Positions 18,127 to 26,724 of a stretch of DNA of 64,000 bases are shown piece after piece. Positions within the stretch are counted from its first letter, which is position 1. Each line of letters opens with the position of its first letter. The position numbers and the translations under genes are program-made. Under the pieces are notes generated by a model. The model was not told where the DNA came from and searched no databases. It saw nothing but the letters and a program-made list of their open reading frames with translations. The DNA is from Spirosoma rhododendri (GTDB lineage Bacteria; Bacteroidota; Bacteroidia; Cytophagales; Spirosomataceae): positions 372,001 through 436,000 of the forward strand of contig NZ_CP051677.1 of assembly GCF_012849055.1 (NCBI RefSeq). Reading direction: 5' to 3'.

Positions 18127-18183
18127 AAATTATAGCTTATTTTTCAGACTATACTCGTAAAAATAAGCTATAATTTATGATTA
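18120..18183. repeat. perfect 25-bp inverted repeat at the start of the DUF4143 ATPase gene
   Basis: Arms 18120-18144 and 18159-18183 are exact reverse complements around a 14-base spacer. The arms are AT-rich (core ATTATAGCTTATTTTT). The left arm contains the start codon of the ATPase gene. It may be an autoregulatory operator, an RNA hairpin that hides the start, or the end of a mobile unit. No matching copy was seen at the 3' end of the gene. Confidence 0.9.
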
Positions 18184-18348
18184 GGCACTATTCCTAGCAC
18201 TCAGCCGATGCTAAGCTGACTGATTTTCGAACTCGGTTAGACTGCTGATCATACGCTTGCTGGTATTAGTATTCTGAGCTTCAGCGCTGGCATCAGGGGT
18301 TTCAACTACGTATATTCCCGCAATGCAACCTGTTCACTACCAGAGGCT

Positions 18349-19203
18349 ATGGTTTTCTCGTCTTTGTACACTCCGCACCCGTCCCTGCAATCCTTCATCC
18401 GGTACTACCATATTCTTCATGTCCGCCTAGATGCACGCACGGCAGGCAGCGCGCTGCCAGTCAAACCATACCCACCGGCGACGGAGCAGTGCTTGTATTT
18501 CTACCCCTACGACCAGCCGCACAGTGTCAAAGCAGGCCATACGTTGCCAGAAGGTGCCGCTCCGGCTATTATCGTGGGGCAACCGCTTACCCGGATGAAT
18601 ATCACCATCAACCCAAACTACCTGATGCTGAAAGTCAGCTTTCAGCCGGGCGGCTTGTTTCGGCTGCTGGGTGTGCCCATGCACCTGCTGGTCGACGGAC
18701 ACGCTGATCTGGAAGCAGTTACGGGCAACACCGTACGGGACCTACACGACCGATTGCCGGAAGCCGACAGCTACGCAGCCATGATCCGGCTCGTCGATAC
18801 GTTTCTTCGACAGAAAGCGGCTCAGTGCCGCCAGCCGGAATTACCGATCGACAGGGTGGCCCGGCAGATGCTCCAGCCGATGGGTCATCATCAGCTCGAT
18901 AAATTCGCCGATGACGCCTGTCTGAGTGTCCGCCAGTTTGAGCGTAAGTTTCGCGAACGACTGGGGATCAGCCCGAAACTGTTTCTCCGGATTACCCGCT
19001 TCCGCGAAGCCTACCGACTCCGGGAGCTGAACCCGACCCGCTCGTGGCTCAACATTGCCTACGACTGCCAGTACTACGACCCCAATCACCTGATCAAAGA
19101 CTTTCAGCAGTTTGCAGGTCCCAGTCCGACCCAGCTGTTCGACGACGAACTGGCCCATCGGGCGTTTTTCGCGCCATCGGCCCTGCGCCCCCACCTGCGC
19201 TGA
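18349..19203 (+). CDS. AraC-family transcriptional regulator
   Basis: A protein of 284 residues. The N-terminal 160 residues form a cupin-like sensing domain of the kind found in many Bacteroidota AraC proteins (VSFQPGGLFRLLGVP is a typical stretch). Two helix-turn-helix motifs are in the last 110 residues, the first around HHQLDKFADDACLSVRQFER and the second including LNIAYDCQYYDPNHLIKDFQ, followed by the family hallmark FAGPSPTQLF. It should bind DNA as a transcription factor; ligand and targets are unknown. The small membrane protein that begins 67 bases after its stop is the likely first target or partner. No signal peptide; start ATG 18349 fits the domain boundary. Confidence 0.88.
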   Translation: MVFSSLYTPHPSLQSFIRYYHILHVRLDARTAGSALPVKPYPPATEQCLYFYPYDQPHSVKAGHTLPEGAAPAIIVGQPLTRMNITINPNYLMLKVSFQPGGLFRLLGVPMHLLVDGHADLEAVTGNTVRDLHDRLPEADSYAAMIRLVDTFLRQKAAQCRQPELPIDRVARQMLQPMGHHQLDKFADDACLSVRQFERKFRERLGISPKLFLRITRFREAYRLRELNPTRSWLNIAYDCQYYDPNHLIKDFQQFAGPSPTQLFDDELAHRAFFAPSALRPHLR

Positions 19204-19270
19204 AGTCGTCGTTTTTTTACTATGCACTCCATACGTGCGTTGCTCAATTTTGCCCGACAATCGCACAACT

Positions 19271-19873
19271 ATGGAACAATCGGCTATGTATCTCCGCCGG
19301 GCGGCAATCGGCTATCTGCTGGCCGGGGCTGCCTTTCTCGTCTTTGGCTTCCCGTTCTGGTTTTTACACGCCGTCGATAGAATGCCCGCCGGTCGGTTCG
19401 TTCTGCCCTTCTTCTTTGTCCTCGACGACCCACTGGCAGCTTTCCGGGCGAGCTGGATGCAGGTGCTGACGAGCCTGGGTTTACTGGTTGGTGCCATCTC
19501 GTTCTGGCAGGCGGGCGAGCCAATCGGGTCTGGCCCGAAACGAACATTGCTTATCGTACCGATGGCGGGTGCCCTGTCGTATCTGCTGGCCGTATGGATT
19601 CTGCTTCCCTTTGCACCAATGGGTGCTTTTCTGAACGGGCTGGGCATGATTCTGGTCGGGTACGCGAGCCTGAAAGCCGCGATCTGGACGGACTGGAAAC
19701 GCTATGCACCACTCATCGCGGGCCTTTTCCCTTTTGTGTTCATGTTTCCGCTCCGATTCCTGACGGGTGCCCGGCCAGCCGCCGTCATCGGTTTATGGGG
19801 ATTTGCCTGGATACTACTGGGCGTCGCTTCGTGGTTACGATCGAAGGAGATAAAACCGGTTCAACTCACCTGA
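19271..19873 (+). CDS. hypothetical six-helix membrane protein
   Basis: An integral membrane protein of 200 residues with about six hydrophobic segments (first at residues 12-32, YLLAGAAFLVFGFPFWFLHA; last near VIGLWGFAWILLGVASWL). It has no recognised catalytic motif. The frame is open further upstream, but that portion overlaps the AraC gene and has no membrane-protein character, so ATG 19271 is preferred. It follows the AraC regulator closely in the same direction, which suggests the regulator controls it or that they respond to the same signal. I do not recognise the family. Confidence 0.7.
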   Translation: MEQSAMYLRRAAIGYLLAGAAFLVFGFPFWFLHAVDRMPAGRFVLPFFFVLDDPLAAFRASWMQVLTSLGLLVGAISFWQAGEPIGSGPKRTLLIVPMAGALSYLLAVWILLPFAPMGAFLNGLGMILVGYASLKAAIWTDWKRYAPLIAGLFPFVFMFPLRFLTGARPAAVIGLWGFAWILLGVASWLRSKEIKPVQLT

Positions 19874-19989
19874 CCCACAGCAGAATCGGCAATTAAGTGT
19901 CTGGTAATGTGCTATGTTTTCCGCAGAATCCGTACCTTTTGCAACCGTACTGATAGCACAATATCCTCACATCAAACCGACTCATTACC

Positions 19990-21348
19990 GTGAAAACCAT
20001 GTTGCTCTCGCTTGGCCTGTGCCTTGCCCTGACCGTAGCCCGGTCGGCCGTTCCCTGCACCGACGAACCAGCGGGTATCAAGTTTTTTACCGGCTCGTGG
20101 AAAGCCGTACTGGCTGAAGCCAAACGGCAGAATAAGCCCGTCTTTGTCGACATCTACACGACCTGGTGCGGCCCCTGCAAGCTGATGGCCAAAGAAGCCT
20201 TCCCTAATCCAAAAGTTGGTGAGAAGTTCAACACCAGCTTTGTCAGCTACCAGATCGACGCCGAAAAAGGCGAGGGTATCGAGGTGGCGAAAAAGTATGC
20301 CGTCGACGCCTACCCAACGGCCCTCTACGTGTCGGCAAGCGGTGATCTGATCCACCGGGCTGTCGGTTACGGCGGTATCAAAGGCATGATGGAAGAAGCG
20401 GAGAAAGCCGTATCGGCCAGTAAAGAGAGTGGCTCGATCAGCGAAATGGATAAGCAGTTTGCCGACGGGAAACGTGACACCGACTTTCTGGCGACTTATC
20501 TGCAAAAGCGGGCTAAAGTGGGGATGCCCAGCCCCGAAGCCCTCGACGCTTATCTGAAAGCCGTTCCTGAATCCGACTGGTCGTCAGACCGTAATACGGA
20601 AATCATCATGGGGAATCTTACCTCGGCCAACGCAAAAGGCTACAGTTTCCTGCTGAGTCGGCTACCCTCGATGCGAATGTCTCCGGCAGGCCGACCGCTG
20701 ATGATGAGCCTGCAAAAAGCCGTACAGGCCGATTTTCGTCAGGCAGCCCAGCAGAAAGACGAAACGCAGCTGGAGCAGACGATTAAGCACAATGCGGAAT
20801 TTATGAACGCGATGCGTCCGCAGTCAGAAGCAGCCCTAAAACAGATCGCCGACAGTCAGCGTATGCGCTTTTACCAGCAAACCGGCAACTACGATAAGTA
20901 CCGCCCGCTGGCCGTTGCGGAGGCTACCAAACTGATGGATATTCCGGCCGATTCGGTGAAAGCGCGTAACGAACTGGGGCTGAAACGATTCCAGTTGCAG
21001 ACCGCGATGATGCCCGATTCGGTTAAAAACAGCGCCGGTTTCAAAAAGTACGCCGAGAGTATGAAAGCCGCCGAAACCGAGCGCGTAGCGATGGGGCTCA
21101 ACAGCCTGGCGTGGGCGTATTATCAGTCGATGCCCGACAAAAAGGATCTGGCGCAGGCCCTGAGCTGGTCGGCGAAATCGCTCGAGTATAAGCGCATACC
21201 CATATATCTGGACACCTACGCGCATCTGCTGGGCAAGCTGGGCCGTAAAGACGAAGCCTTAAAAACGGAGCAGGAAGCACTCGACAAAGCCAAAGCGGCC
21301 GGTGAAGACGTGGCCGATTACGAAAAAGGCATCGCCGAAATGAAATAG
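19990..21348 (+). CDS. periplasmic thioredoxin-like protein with long helical C-domain (paralogue 1)
   Basis: A protein of about 452 residues starting at GTG 19990 (ATG 19999 is a possible alternative). It has a signal peptide, then a thioredoxin fold at about residues 30-145 with the redox motif WCGPCK (Cys60 and Cys63) and the cis-proline region AYPTAL. The remaining 300 residues are charged and helical, without a recognised domain, possibly TPR-like at the end (LGRKDEALKTEQEALDKAKA). Such proteins act as periplasmic disulfide reductases or in cytochrome and envelope protein maturation. The first 130 residues are almost identical at DNA level to the paralogue at 22069, while the C-domains diverge. 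A third relative lies at 44809. The upstream context with a GTG start is shared by the two nearby copies. Confidence 0.85.
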   Translation: MKTMLLSLGLCLALTVARSAVPCTDEPAGIKFFTGSWKAVLAEAKRQNKPVFVDIYTTWCGPCKLMAKEAFPNPKVGEKFNTSFVSYQIDAEKGEGIEVAKKYAVDAYPTALYVSASGDLIHRAVGYGGIKGMMEEAEKAVSASKESGSISEMDKQFADGKRDTDFLATYLQKRAKVGMPSPEALDAYLKAVPESDWSSDRNTEIIMGNLTSANAKGYSFLLSRLPSMRMSPAGRPLMMSLQKAVQADFRQAAQQKDETQLEQTIKHNAEFMNAMRPQSEAALKQIADSQRMRFYQQTGNYDKYRPLAVAEATKLMDIPADSVKARNELGLKRFQLQTAMMPDSVKNSAGFKKYAESMKAAETERVAMGLNSLAWAYYQSMPDKKDLAQALSWSAKSLEYKRIPIYLDTYAHLLGKLGRKDEALKTEQEALDKAKAAGEDVADYEKGIAEMK

Positions 21349-21472
21349 TGGTAGGCCAGCATAAACCTGAAGCACGAGTCATCTCGCGCTTTATCGTCAA
21401 AACACGCTACGGCTTACCTGCTACCCGATAATTCACAGTACACCAGTCTACTTTCCCATAAACGTTACTACT

Positions 21473-21760
21473 ATGTACGCACGTATTGTTCGCGCTTCAC
21501 TAACGGCCGAGACGGACGAGGAAGCTGTTACGTATTTTCAGGACACCATACTGCCTGCTCTCAAGCAACATGCCGGGTTTGCGTCCGGGTATTGCTTCTA
21601 CGCGCCGGCAGACCATCATGCGCTGATGGTGTCGGTTTGGGAGTCGGAAGAAGCCCGCCACAGTGCGGAAACCAGCGGTTTACTCGGCCAGGCGGTCAGT
21701 CACCTAGGCAACTACTTCAACGGCAAACCCACCGTGGACTATTATCAGGTAACGGTTTAG
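21473..21760 (+). CDS. small ABM-like (dimeric alpha-beta barrel) protein
   Basis: A cytoplasmic protein of 95 residues. The pattern MYARIVRASL, a helix with FQDTILPALKQHAGFASGYCF, then ALMVSVWESEEARHSAE fits the antibiotic-biosynthesis-monooxygenase-like dimeric ferredoxin fold. Members include heme-degrading and quinone-forming enzymes as well as many of unknown function. No catalytic residue can be assigned with confidence. It lies between the two thioredoxin-like paralogues and is followed by its own terminator. Confidence 0.7.
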   Translation: MYARIVRASLTAETDEEAVTYFQDTILPALKQHAGFASGYCFYAPADHHALMVSVWESEEARHSAETSGLLGQAVSHLGNYFNGKPTVDYYQVTV

Positions 21761-21806
21761 ACCGGCTCGCATAAACTAGCCGTTAAACCTAGATCGGTAC
21801 ATAATA

Positions 21807-21836
21807 AAACGCCCGCTGATGGATCAGCGGGCGTTT
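21807..21836 (+). terminator. terminator after the ABM-like gene
   Basis: AAACGCCCGCTGA, a TGGA loop and TCAGCGGGCGTTT: a perfect stem. The same hairpin is found at 23072-23106 after the second thioredoxin-like gene. Confidence 0.85.
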
Positions 21837-22068
21837 GTGTTTGACAGTGCCGGTATGTACAGCCAAACACGTATTCATTCGTCACGCTGGTTATTTTTTT
21901 CCCATCTCACACACCAATCACCACCATTTACACCGCTGTATACCCGGCCGAAAACCTTGATTACCAATCCATAAAGTTCACCGCCACATACAAACTATAT
22001 AGTTATATTTTGTCCTTTAATTACCATTAACACGATTCAAGCTCCTCACGTCAACCCGGCTCATTACT

Positions 22069-23004
22069 GTGAAAACATTTCTGCACTGGTTCAGCCTCTG
22101 CCTGACCGTCACGGCTACGTTTGCAGCCGCCCCCCGCACCGACGAACCGGCGGGTATTAAGTTCTTCACCGGCTCGTGGAAAGCCGTGCTGGCCGAAGCC
22201 AAACGGCAGAACAAGCCCGTCTTTGTCGACATCTACACGACCTGGTGCGGCCCCTGTAAGCTGATGGCCAAAGAAGCCTTTCCCAACCCGCAGGTGGGCG
22301 AAAAATTCAACAGTAGTTTCATTAATTACCAGCTCGATGCGGAAAAAGGTGAGGGTATCGAGGTGGCGAAGAAATACGCCGTCGACGCCTACCCAACGGC
22401 CCTCTATGTGTCGGCAAGCGGTGATCTGATCTACCGGGCTGTCGGCTACGAAGGTATCAGAGTCATGATGGAAGAAGCCGACAGGGCGTTGACGGGTAAG
22501 CGGGATACGTACACGCTGACTATGATGGAGCAGGACTATGCTGCGGGCAAACGTGACACCGCTTTCCTGGCCGCTTACCTGAAAAAGCGTGCGTCAGAAC
22601 AGAAGCCAGACAACGACGCGCTGATGGTGTATCTTAAAGCGATTCCGAAAACCGACTGGACATCAAATGCAGCGCTGAATATCATTGCCGGTAATGTGGA
22701 GCGCTATAGCGAACCGTTGATGGCGGTACTCTTCCCGAAAATGCTTCAGCTGGTAACCGCTACTGATGGCGAAACGGTATCGCTGCACAGCACAATCGGC
22801 CGTGGTGTACGTGCCATGAACGAGGACCATTTCAAACAGGCGATCAGTAAAAAAGACGAAACAATACTGGCTGAGGTGATTAAGGTAAACGAAGCTTATC
22901 TGGAAGCCATGCGTGGTAAGCCAATACCACCAGATCGGGCGGAGCAAATTGCCAACGGCTACCGAAATCACTTCCGCCAGCAAACGACAGGCAGTGATAA
23001 GTGA
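22069..23004 (+). CDS. periplasmic thioredoxin-like protein, shorter paralogue 2
   Basis: A protein of about 311 residues starting at GTG 22069. It has a signal peptide (MKTFLHWFSLCLTVTATFAA) and a thioredoxin fold with WCGPCK, nearly the same as in the gene at 19990 in both protein and DNA sequence over roughly 130 codons. The helical region after that is related but divergent, and the last 140 residues of the longer copy are missing. It looks like a duplicate that has been shortened or has evolved separately downstream of the thioredoxin fold. It should be a periplasmic disulfide oxidoreductase; its partner is unknown. Terminator of identical sequence to the one at 21807 follows it. Confidence 0.82.
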   Translation: MKTFLHWFSLCLTVTATFAAAPRTDEPAGIKFFTGSWKAVLAEAKRQNKPVFVDIYTTWCGPCKLMAKEAFPNPQVGEKFNSSFINYQLDAEKGEGIEVAKKYAVDAYPTALYVSASGDLIYRAVGYEGIRVMMEEADRALTGKRDTYTLTMMEQDYAAGKRDTAFLAAYLKKRASEQKPDNDALMVYLKAIPKTDWTSNAALNIIAGNVERYSEPLMAVLFPKMLQLVTATDGETVSLHSTIGRGVRAMNEDHFKQAISKKDETILAEVIKVNEAYLEAMRGKPIPPDRAEQIANGYRNHFRQQTTGSDK

Positions 23005-23071
23005 AATGACCACGCCGAAAAGGCTTCGGCACCGCCCGGTCTCAATCAGCATACGAAACAAGTATCGAAGC

Positions 23072-23106
23072 AAAAACGCCCGCTGATGGATCAGCGGGCG
23101 TTTTTT
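23072..23106. terminator. terminator after the second thioredoxin-like gene
   Basis: Same hairpin as at 21807-21836, here with a longer A run on the left and a six-T run on the right. It separates two convergent genes and may serve both. Confidence 0.88.
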
Positions 23107-23111
23107 GTGGA

Positions 23112-25502
23112 CTATTGCGTAGGCGTGTCGACGTTGAACATGTTGGTTCGTTCCTCGCGCTTCCGCATACCAAAATTGTAGCGAACCGTCAGCCCAAACC
23201 GGCGCGTATCGTTTCGGCGCAGCCCGTTGGCCTGAACGCTGCCCTGTTGCAGCGCAAACTGATAGTAGTTGGTAAACAGCAGGTCGTTGGCCGTGAGCGT
23301 CACCAGCAGTTTATCCTGCATGAATTTTCGGTTCACGCTCAGGTTCAGCGCGCCGAAATTACTGAGTTCATAGAACTGAAGCTGCCCCCTGGTGCGGAAA
23401 AAAGCGTTCAGCGTCGCCGTCGATCGTTTATCGATTTTGTAGGAGTGAAACGTGAAAAACGACCAGCTGCCCCGCTGAAAACGCAGCGGCTGGTTTTCGT
23501 AGGTACCCATGTAGTCGTTGTAATTGTACTGCGCACTCGCCAGAAAAAAGTAACGACCCACCGGCGGAATGACGCCCAGCACCCGGAAATACGTTTCGCG
23601 ATTGGTGCCCAGATTGTCGTAGGTGCGGTAGGCAATGCTTCGGTTGGCCGGGTCCTGATAGACGACACTAGTAAAAATATCGGTGGTGTAGTTGCGGCCG
23701 ATGGCAAACAGGGGCCGGTCTTCCACGCTGATGTTGGCTTCAAAATTTTCGGTAAACTGGGGCCGCAGGCTGGGGTTCCCGGCCTGATACAGATACTGAT
23801 CGACGTACTGGGCGAAGGGGTTCAGGTATTCGTAGGCGGGCCGGGTAATCGACCGGCGGTAGACGAGGTAACTGCGCAGTTCGTAGCCCGCAATCTCCAC
23901 CAGTTTCCGGCTCAGGAACACGTACGGAAACAGATCGGTCCGCCGAATTTTAAAGGTGGTATCGGCCGGTACGTACTGCCGCCCGTCCATGTTGGTATTC
24001 TCCAGCCGGACGCCCCCTTTGAGCAGAAAGGCACCGAACGGTTTCGACACCTGCACGTAAGCCGCGTTGATGTTTTCGTGGTAGTCGTACTGGTTGGTGC
24101 GGGCGCGGCTGGGCAGGCGCGTTTGCCCCACGACGTTGAAATAAGCCGCGTCGCTGGTGAACAGTTGCACGGTTGTTTTGGCCCCCGTTTCGAGCGTCAG
24201 GTCGGGGGTTAGTTTATACTTCAAATCCACCTGCGCGGCTATAAGGTGCCGCTGATTGGTAAACGAACCATCGCCAACCGTCGTCTGCCCTTCGGGCTGG
24301 ATGTAGCGCGTCGAAAAGTCCTGCACCCCACGCGTACCGATGAAACCATACGATACATCGGTGGTCAGTTCCGAACCGACCGTGTCCAGTTTAAGGCTCG
24401 TCGTAAACCCCTGATTGAACGACAGAATCCGGTTCCGGTTATCGACCGTGTTGAGGTTGTCGGCGATCAGCCGCCCCGTACTGACCCGGCTGATCTGGTT
24501 GGCATTGGTCGCTTCGGCATTGGCTTGATTCCACGAAAACCGCCCGTCGAAGTTGATGTCCCACCGGCGGGAGGGGGCAAAACCCAGCCCGTAGCCCACA
24601 TACAGCACCTGACCGGGTGTAGTCGTGTAGGCGTCCTGCCGCAGCACCGAGTCGGGCGAGAAACGCCGGTTGGTCTGAATCTGCTCGTAGCTGTTGCGGT
24701 TGGTAAAATTGAGGTTCAGGTAAGCCGTACGCCCGTTGCGCATGCTGTTGATATTGACCCCGGCAAACTGATTCCCGAACCGCCCCTGGTTGACGCCCGC
24801 ATTGACCGAGCCAGTCAGCCCGATGTTAACGCCTTTTTTGAGCACGATATTAACGATACCTCCGCTCCCGCTGGCATCGTACCGGGCGGAAGGCGTTCGC
24901 AGAATTTCAATCCGGCTGATGCTGTTCGGGGGCAGGCTTTTCAGGATCGACGCCATATCTGACGCGCTCAGTTTCTGCTCCCGCCCGTTGATGTAGATCG
25001 TTGCGGGGTTTGTGCTGCTGAGGTACACGTTGCCGTCGGGATCGAGAAATACGCCCGGCGTTTTTTCCATAATCTCGTAGGCGCTCGTGCTGGTGGCGGC
25101 AATCGGCTCCGGGTCCACGATCGTTTTGTCGTCTTCCTGTTTTACGAGCGGTCTGGCCGCCGTTACCGATACCCCCTGAAGCATAATATTTTCAGGATCC
25201 ATTCTGAACGTCAGCGCTTTCGGTCCCGCCTGCACAACCTTCTGTAGCGGTATAAAGCCGACTGACGTGGCTCGTAGCCAGTATGTTTTTCCTGTAGTTG
25301 CCTGAAAGGTGGCCAGCCCCAGCGTGTCGGTGAGTTCGTATAAGTGGCGCGTCGTGTCGGCCGGATCAGTCAGGCGGAGCGTTGCGCCGATAACGGGCTG
25401 CGCCTGCTTATCCTGCAACCGAATACGAAGCGACTGTGCCGATGAACGTAACGTGATAGTACATAAGCTCGTAAGTAGTAGAAGTGTAGTACGCAAAAAC
25501 AT
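23112..25502 (-). CDS. outer-membrane beta-barrel receptor (TonB-dependent receptor-like)
   Basis: A protein of about 796 residues. Signal peptide (MFLRTTLLLLTSLCTITLRSSAQ), a carboxypeptidase-regulatory-like domain (about 24-110), a plug-like domain (about 120-220; YINGREQKLSASDMASILKS and ARYDASGSGGIVNIVLKKG are hallmarks of the OMP_b-brl_3 group), then a large beta barrel ending FGLTVRYNFGMRKREERTNM. This class resembles TonB-dependent receptors but its ligands are mostly unknown. It is divergent from the RidA-like gene, with a palindrome between them. Two more Met codons upstream of 25502 are in frame, but starting at 25502 gives the better signal peptide. No SusD partner is nearby, so polysaccharide import by a Sus system is unlikely. 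Confidence 0.85.
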   Translation of the reverse strand: MFLRTTLLLLTSLCTITLRSSAQSLRIRLQDKQAQPVIGATLRLTDPADTTRHLYELTDTLGLATFQATTGKTYWLRATSVGFIPLQKVVQAGPKALTFRMDPENIMLQGVSVTAARPLVKQEDDKTIVDPEPIAATSTSAYEIMEKTPGVFLDPDGNVYLSSTNPATIYINGREQKLSASDMASILKSLPPNSISRIEILRTPSARYDASGSGGIVNIVLKKGVNIGLTGSVNAGVNQGRFGNQFAGVNINSMRNGRTAYLNLNFTNRNSYEQIQTNRRFSPDSVLRQDAYTTTPGQVLYVGYGLGFAPSRRWDINFDGRFSWNQANAEATNANQISRVSTGRLIADNLNTVDNRNRILSFNQGFTTSLKLDTVGSELTTDVSYGFIGTRGVQDFSTRYIQPEGQTTVGDGSFTNQRHLIAAQVDLKYKLTPDLTLETGAKTTVQLFTSDAAYFNVVGQTRLPSRARTNQYDYHENINAAYVQVSKPFGAFLLKGGVRLENTNMDGRQYVPADTTFKIRRTDLFPYVFLSRKLVEIAGYELRSYLVYRRSITRPAYEYLNPFAQYVDQYLYQAGNPSLRPQFTENFEANISVEDRPLFAIGRNYTTDIFTSVVYQDPANRSIAYRTYDNLGTNRETYFRVLGVIPPVGRYFFLASAQYNYNDYMGTYENQPLRFQRGSWSFFTFHSYKIDKRSTATLNAFFRTRGQLQFYELSNFGALNLSVNRKFMQDKLLVTLTANDLLFTNYYQFALQQGSVQANGLRRNDTRRFGLTVRYNFGMRKREERTNMFNVDTPTQ

Positions 25503-25563
25503 GAAGTTATGGTTCGTAAAAGAAGGTGACAAATTAACTGGTGGGACTGCAATATGGCGAAGA

Positions 25564-25587
25564 ACAATATACTAGTGTACATATTGT
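25564..25587. promoter_or_regulatory. operator-like palindrome between divergent genes
   Basis: ACAATAT and ATATTGT flank ten bases (ACTAGTGTAC). It is about 60 bases from the receptor start and 70 bases from the RidA-like start, the place for a shared regulator site. No regulator gene is adjacent. Confidence 0.4.
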
Positions 25588-25658
25588 ATACGAACGGTGA
25601 CGCATTTGGATAGCTAGTTGCCCATCAGTAGTATTAGGGTAAAAAGACCATTACGACC

Positions 25659-26135
25659 ATGAAAAACAAGTTTCTTTCTCTGCTGCTGCTGGCCACCACC
25701 ATCACCCTGCTGGCCGGTAAATCGACAACCACCGCCGACCGTACGGCCGGTATGGCCGACTTTCCGCAAGCGACAAAAACACCACCCGACTACCCATTTT
25801 CCCGCGCCATGCGGGCCGGTGACTTCGTATATATCTCCGGGCAGATCGGCGCAACGCCCGATGGCAAGCTGGCCGGTGACTTCGACGCGCAAGCCAGGCA
25901 AACGATGGATAACATCGTGGCTGCGCTGAAGGAGCAGAATCTGACAACGGCTGACATTGTGAAGTGTACGGTGATGATCGACGATATGGCGCAGTGGCCC
26001 GCCTTCAACGTCATCTACCGCACCTATTTCCCAACGGGTAAATTCCCGGCCCGCAGCGCCTTTGGTGCCGACGGGCTGGCAATGGGGGCAGCCCTCGAAG
26101 TCGACTGTATTGCCTACGCACCGCTGAAGAAGTAA
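25659..26135 (+). CDS. secreted RidA/YjgF-family protein
   Basis: A protein of 158 residues. The first 25 or so residues (MKNKFLSLLLLATTITLLAG) look like a signal peptide, unlike cytoplasmic RidA. The remaining 130 residues match the Rid fold, with YISGQIGATPDGKL near the start and the conserved Arg in FPARSAFG followed by GAALEVDCIA. RidA deaminates reactive enamine/imine intermediates; for the exported subgroup the substrate is unknown. It is transcribed away from the beta-barrel receptor and is followed by the iron-permease-like gene. Confidence 0.85.
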   Translation: MKNKFLSLLLLATTITLLAGKSTTTADRTAGMADFPQATKTPPDYPFSRAMRAGDFVYISGQIGATPDGKLAGDFDAQARQTMDNIVAALKEQNLTTADIVKCTVMIDDMAQWPAFNVIYRTYFPTGKFPARSAFGADGLAMGAALEVDCIAYAPLKK

Positions 26136-26230
26136 GTGTTCGGTTTACCGGCTTACCTTAACCCATAATTAATAGGCGAAAGCCGGGTCGGTTCGTTCTA
26201 CATGCACATACTCATCCCCTACCGACGATC

Positions 26231-26722
26231 ATGAATCAAACCGCTTTTTCCCGCTTTTTTGAATCGTTTGCCCAGCGCGCGACGAAGGCAACGGGTTCAT
26301 CAACCGCGTTTCTGCTGGCCCTCGCTACCGTACTCATCTGGATCGTGACGGGGCCGATTTTTCACTACTCCGACACCTGGCAACTGGTCATCAATACTGG
26401 CACGACCATCGTGACCTTCCTGATGGTGTTTCTGATTCAGAAATCGCAGAACAAAGATTCAATGGCGATGCAGATCAAGCTCAACGAACTGATCGCGGTC
26501 AACCGGAAAGCCAGCAACCGGCTGCTGAATCTGGAAGATCTCAGTGAAGATGAGCTTCGGGCACTCCATAACTTTTTCGGTCGGCTGGCCGACAAAGCCC
26601 AGCAGGAAAACAACCTCGCGGAGTCGCATTCCGTCGAAGAAGCGGAGGAAATACACGTGGAGAAGCTGGAGGAAAAACACCGGCGCAGGCAGGATAAAAA
26701 AACGGCCCGAACGTCGGCCTGA
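26231..26722 (+). CDS. low-affinity iron permease family protein
   Basis: A membrane protein of 163 residues. Two hydrophobic helices are visible, about residues 24-43 and 52-68. The segment WIVTGPIFHYSDTWQLVINT followed by TFLMVFLIQKSQNKD is the signature of the Iron_permease (low-affinity Fe) family. Then come LDELI-like NELIAVNRKASNRLLNLEDLS and a charged, coiled-coil-prone tail. The family is named after a fungal low-affinity iron transporter but bacterial members are so short that direct transport is doubtful. The gene ends two bases before the convergent response-regulator gene. Confidence 0.82.
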   Translation: MNQTAFSRFFESFAQRATKATGSSTAFLLALATVLIWIVTGPIFHYSDTWQLVINTGTTIVTFLMVFLIQKSQNKDSMAMQIKLNELIAVNRKASNRLLNLEDLSEDELRALHNFFGRLADKAQQENNLAESHSVEEAEEIHVEKLEEKHRRRQDKKTARTSA

Positions 26723-26724
26723 GA

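Noticed and set aside
23115..24212. Open frame of 365 codons on the + strand opposite the beta-barrel receptor
   Set aside because: The minus-strand receptor has signal peptide, plug and barrel features; the opposite frame is a composition artefact.
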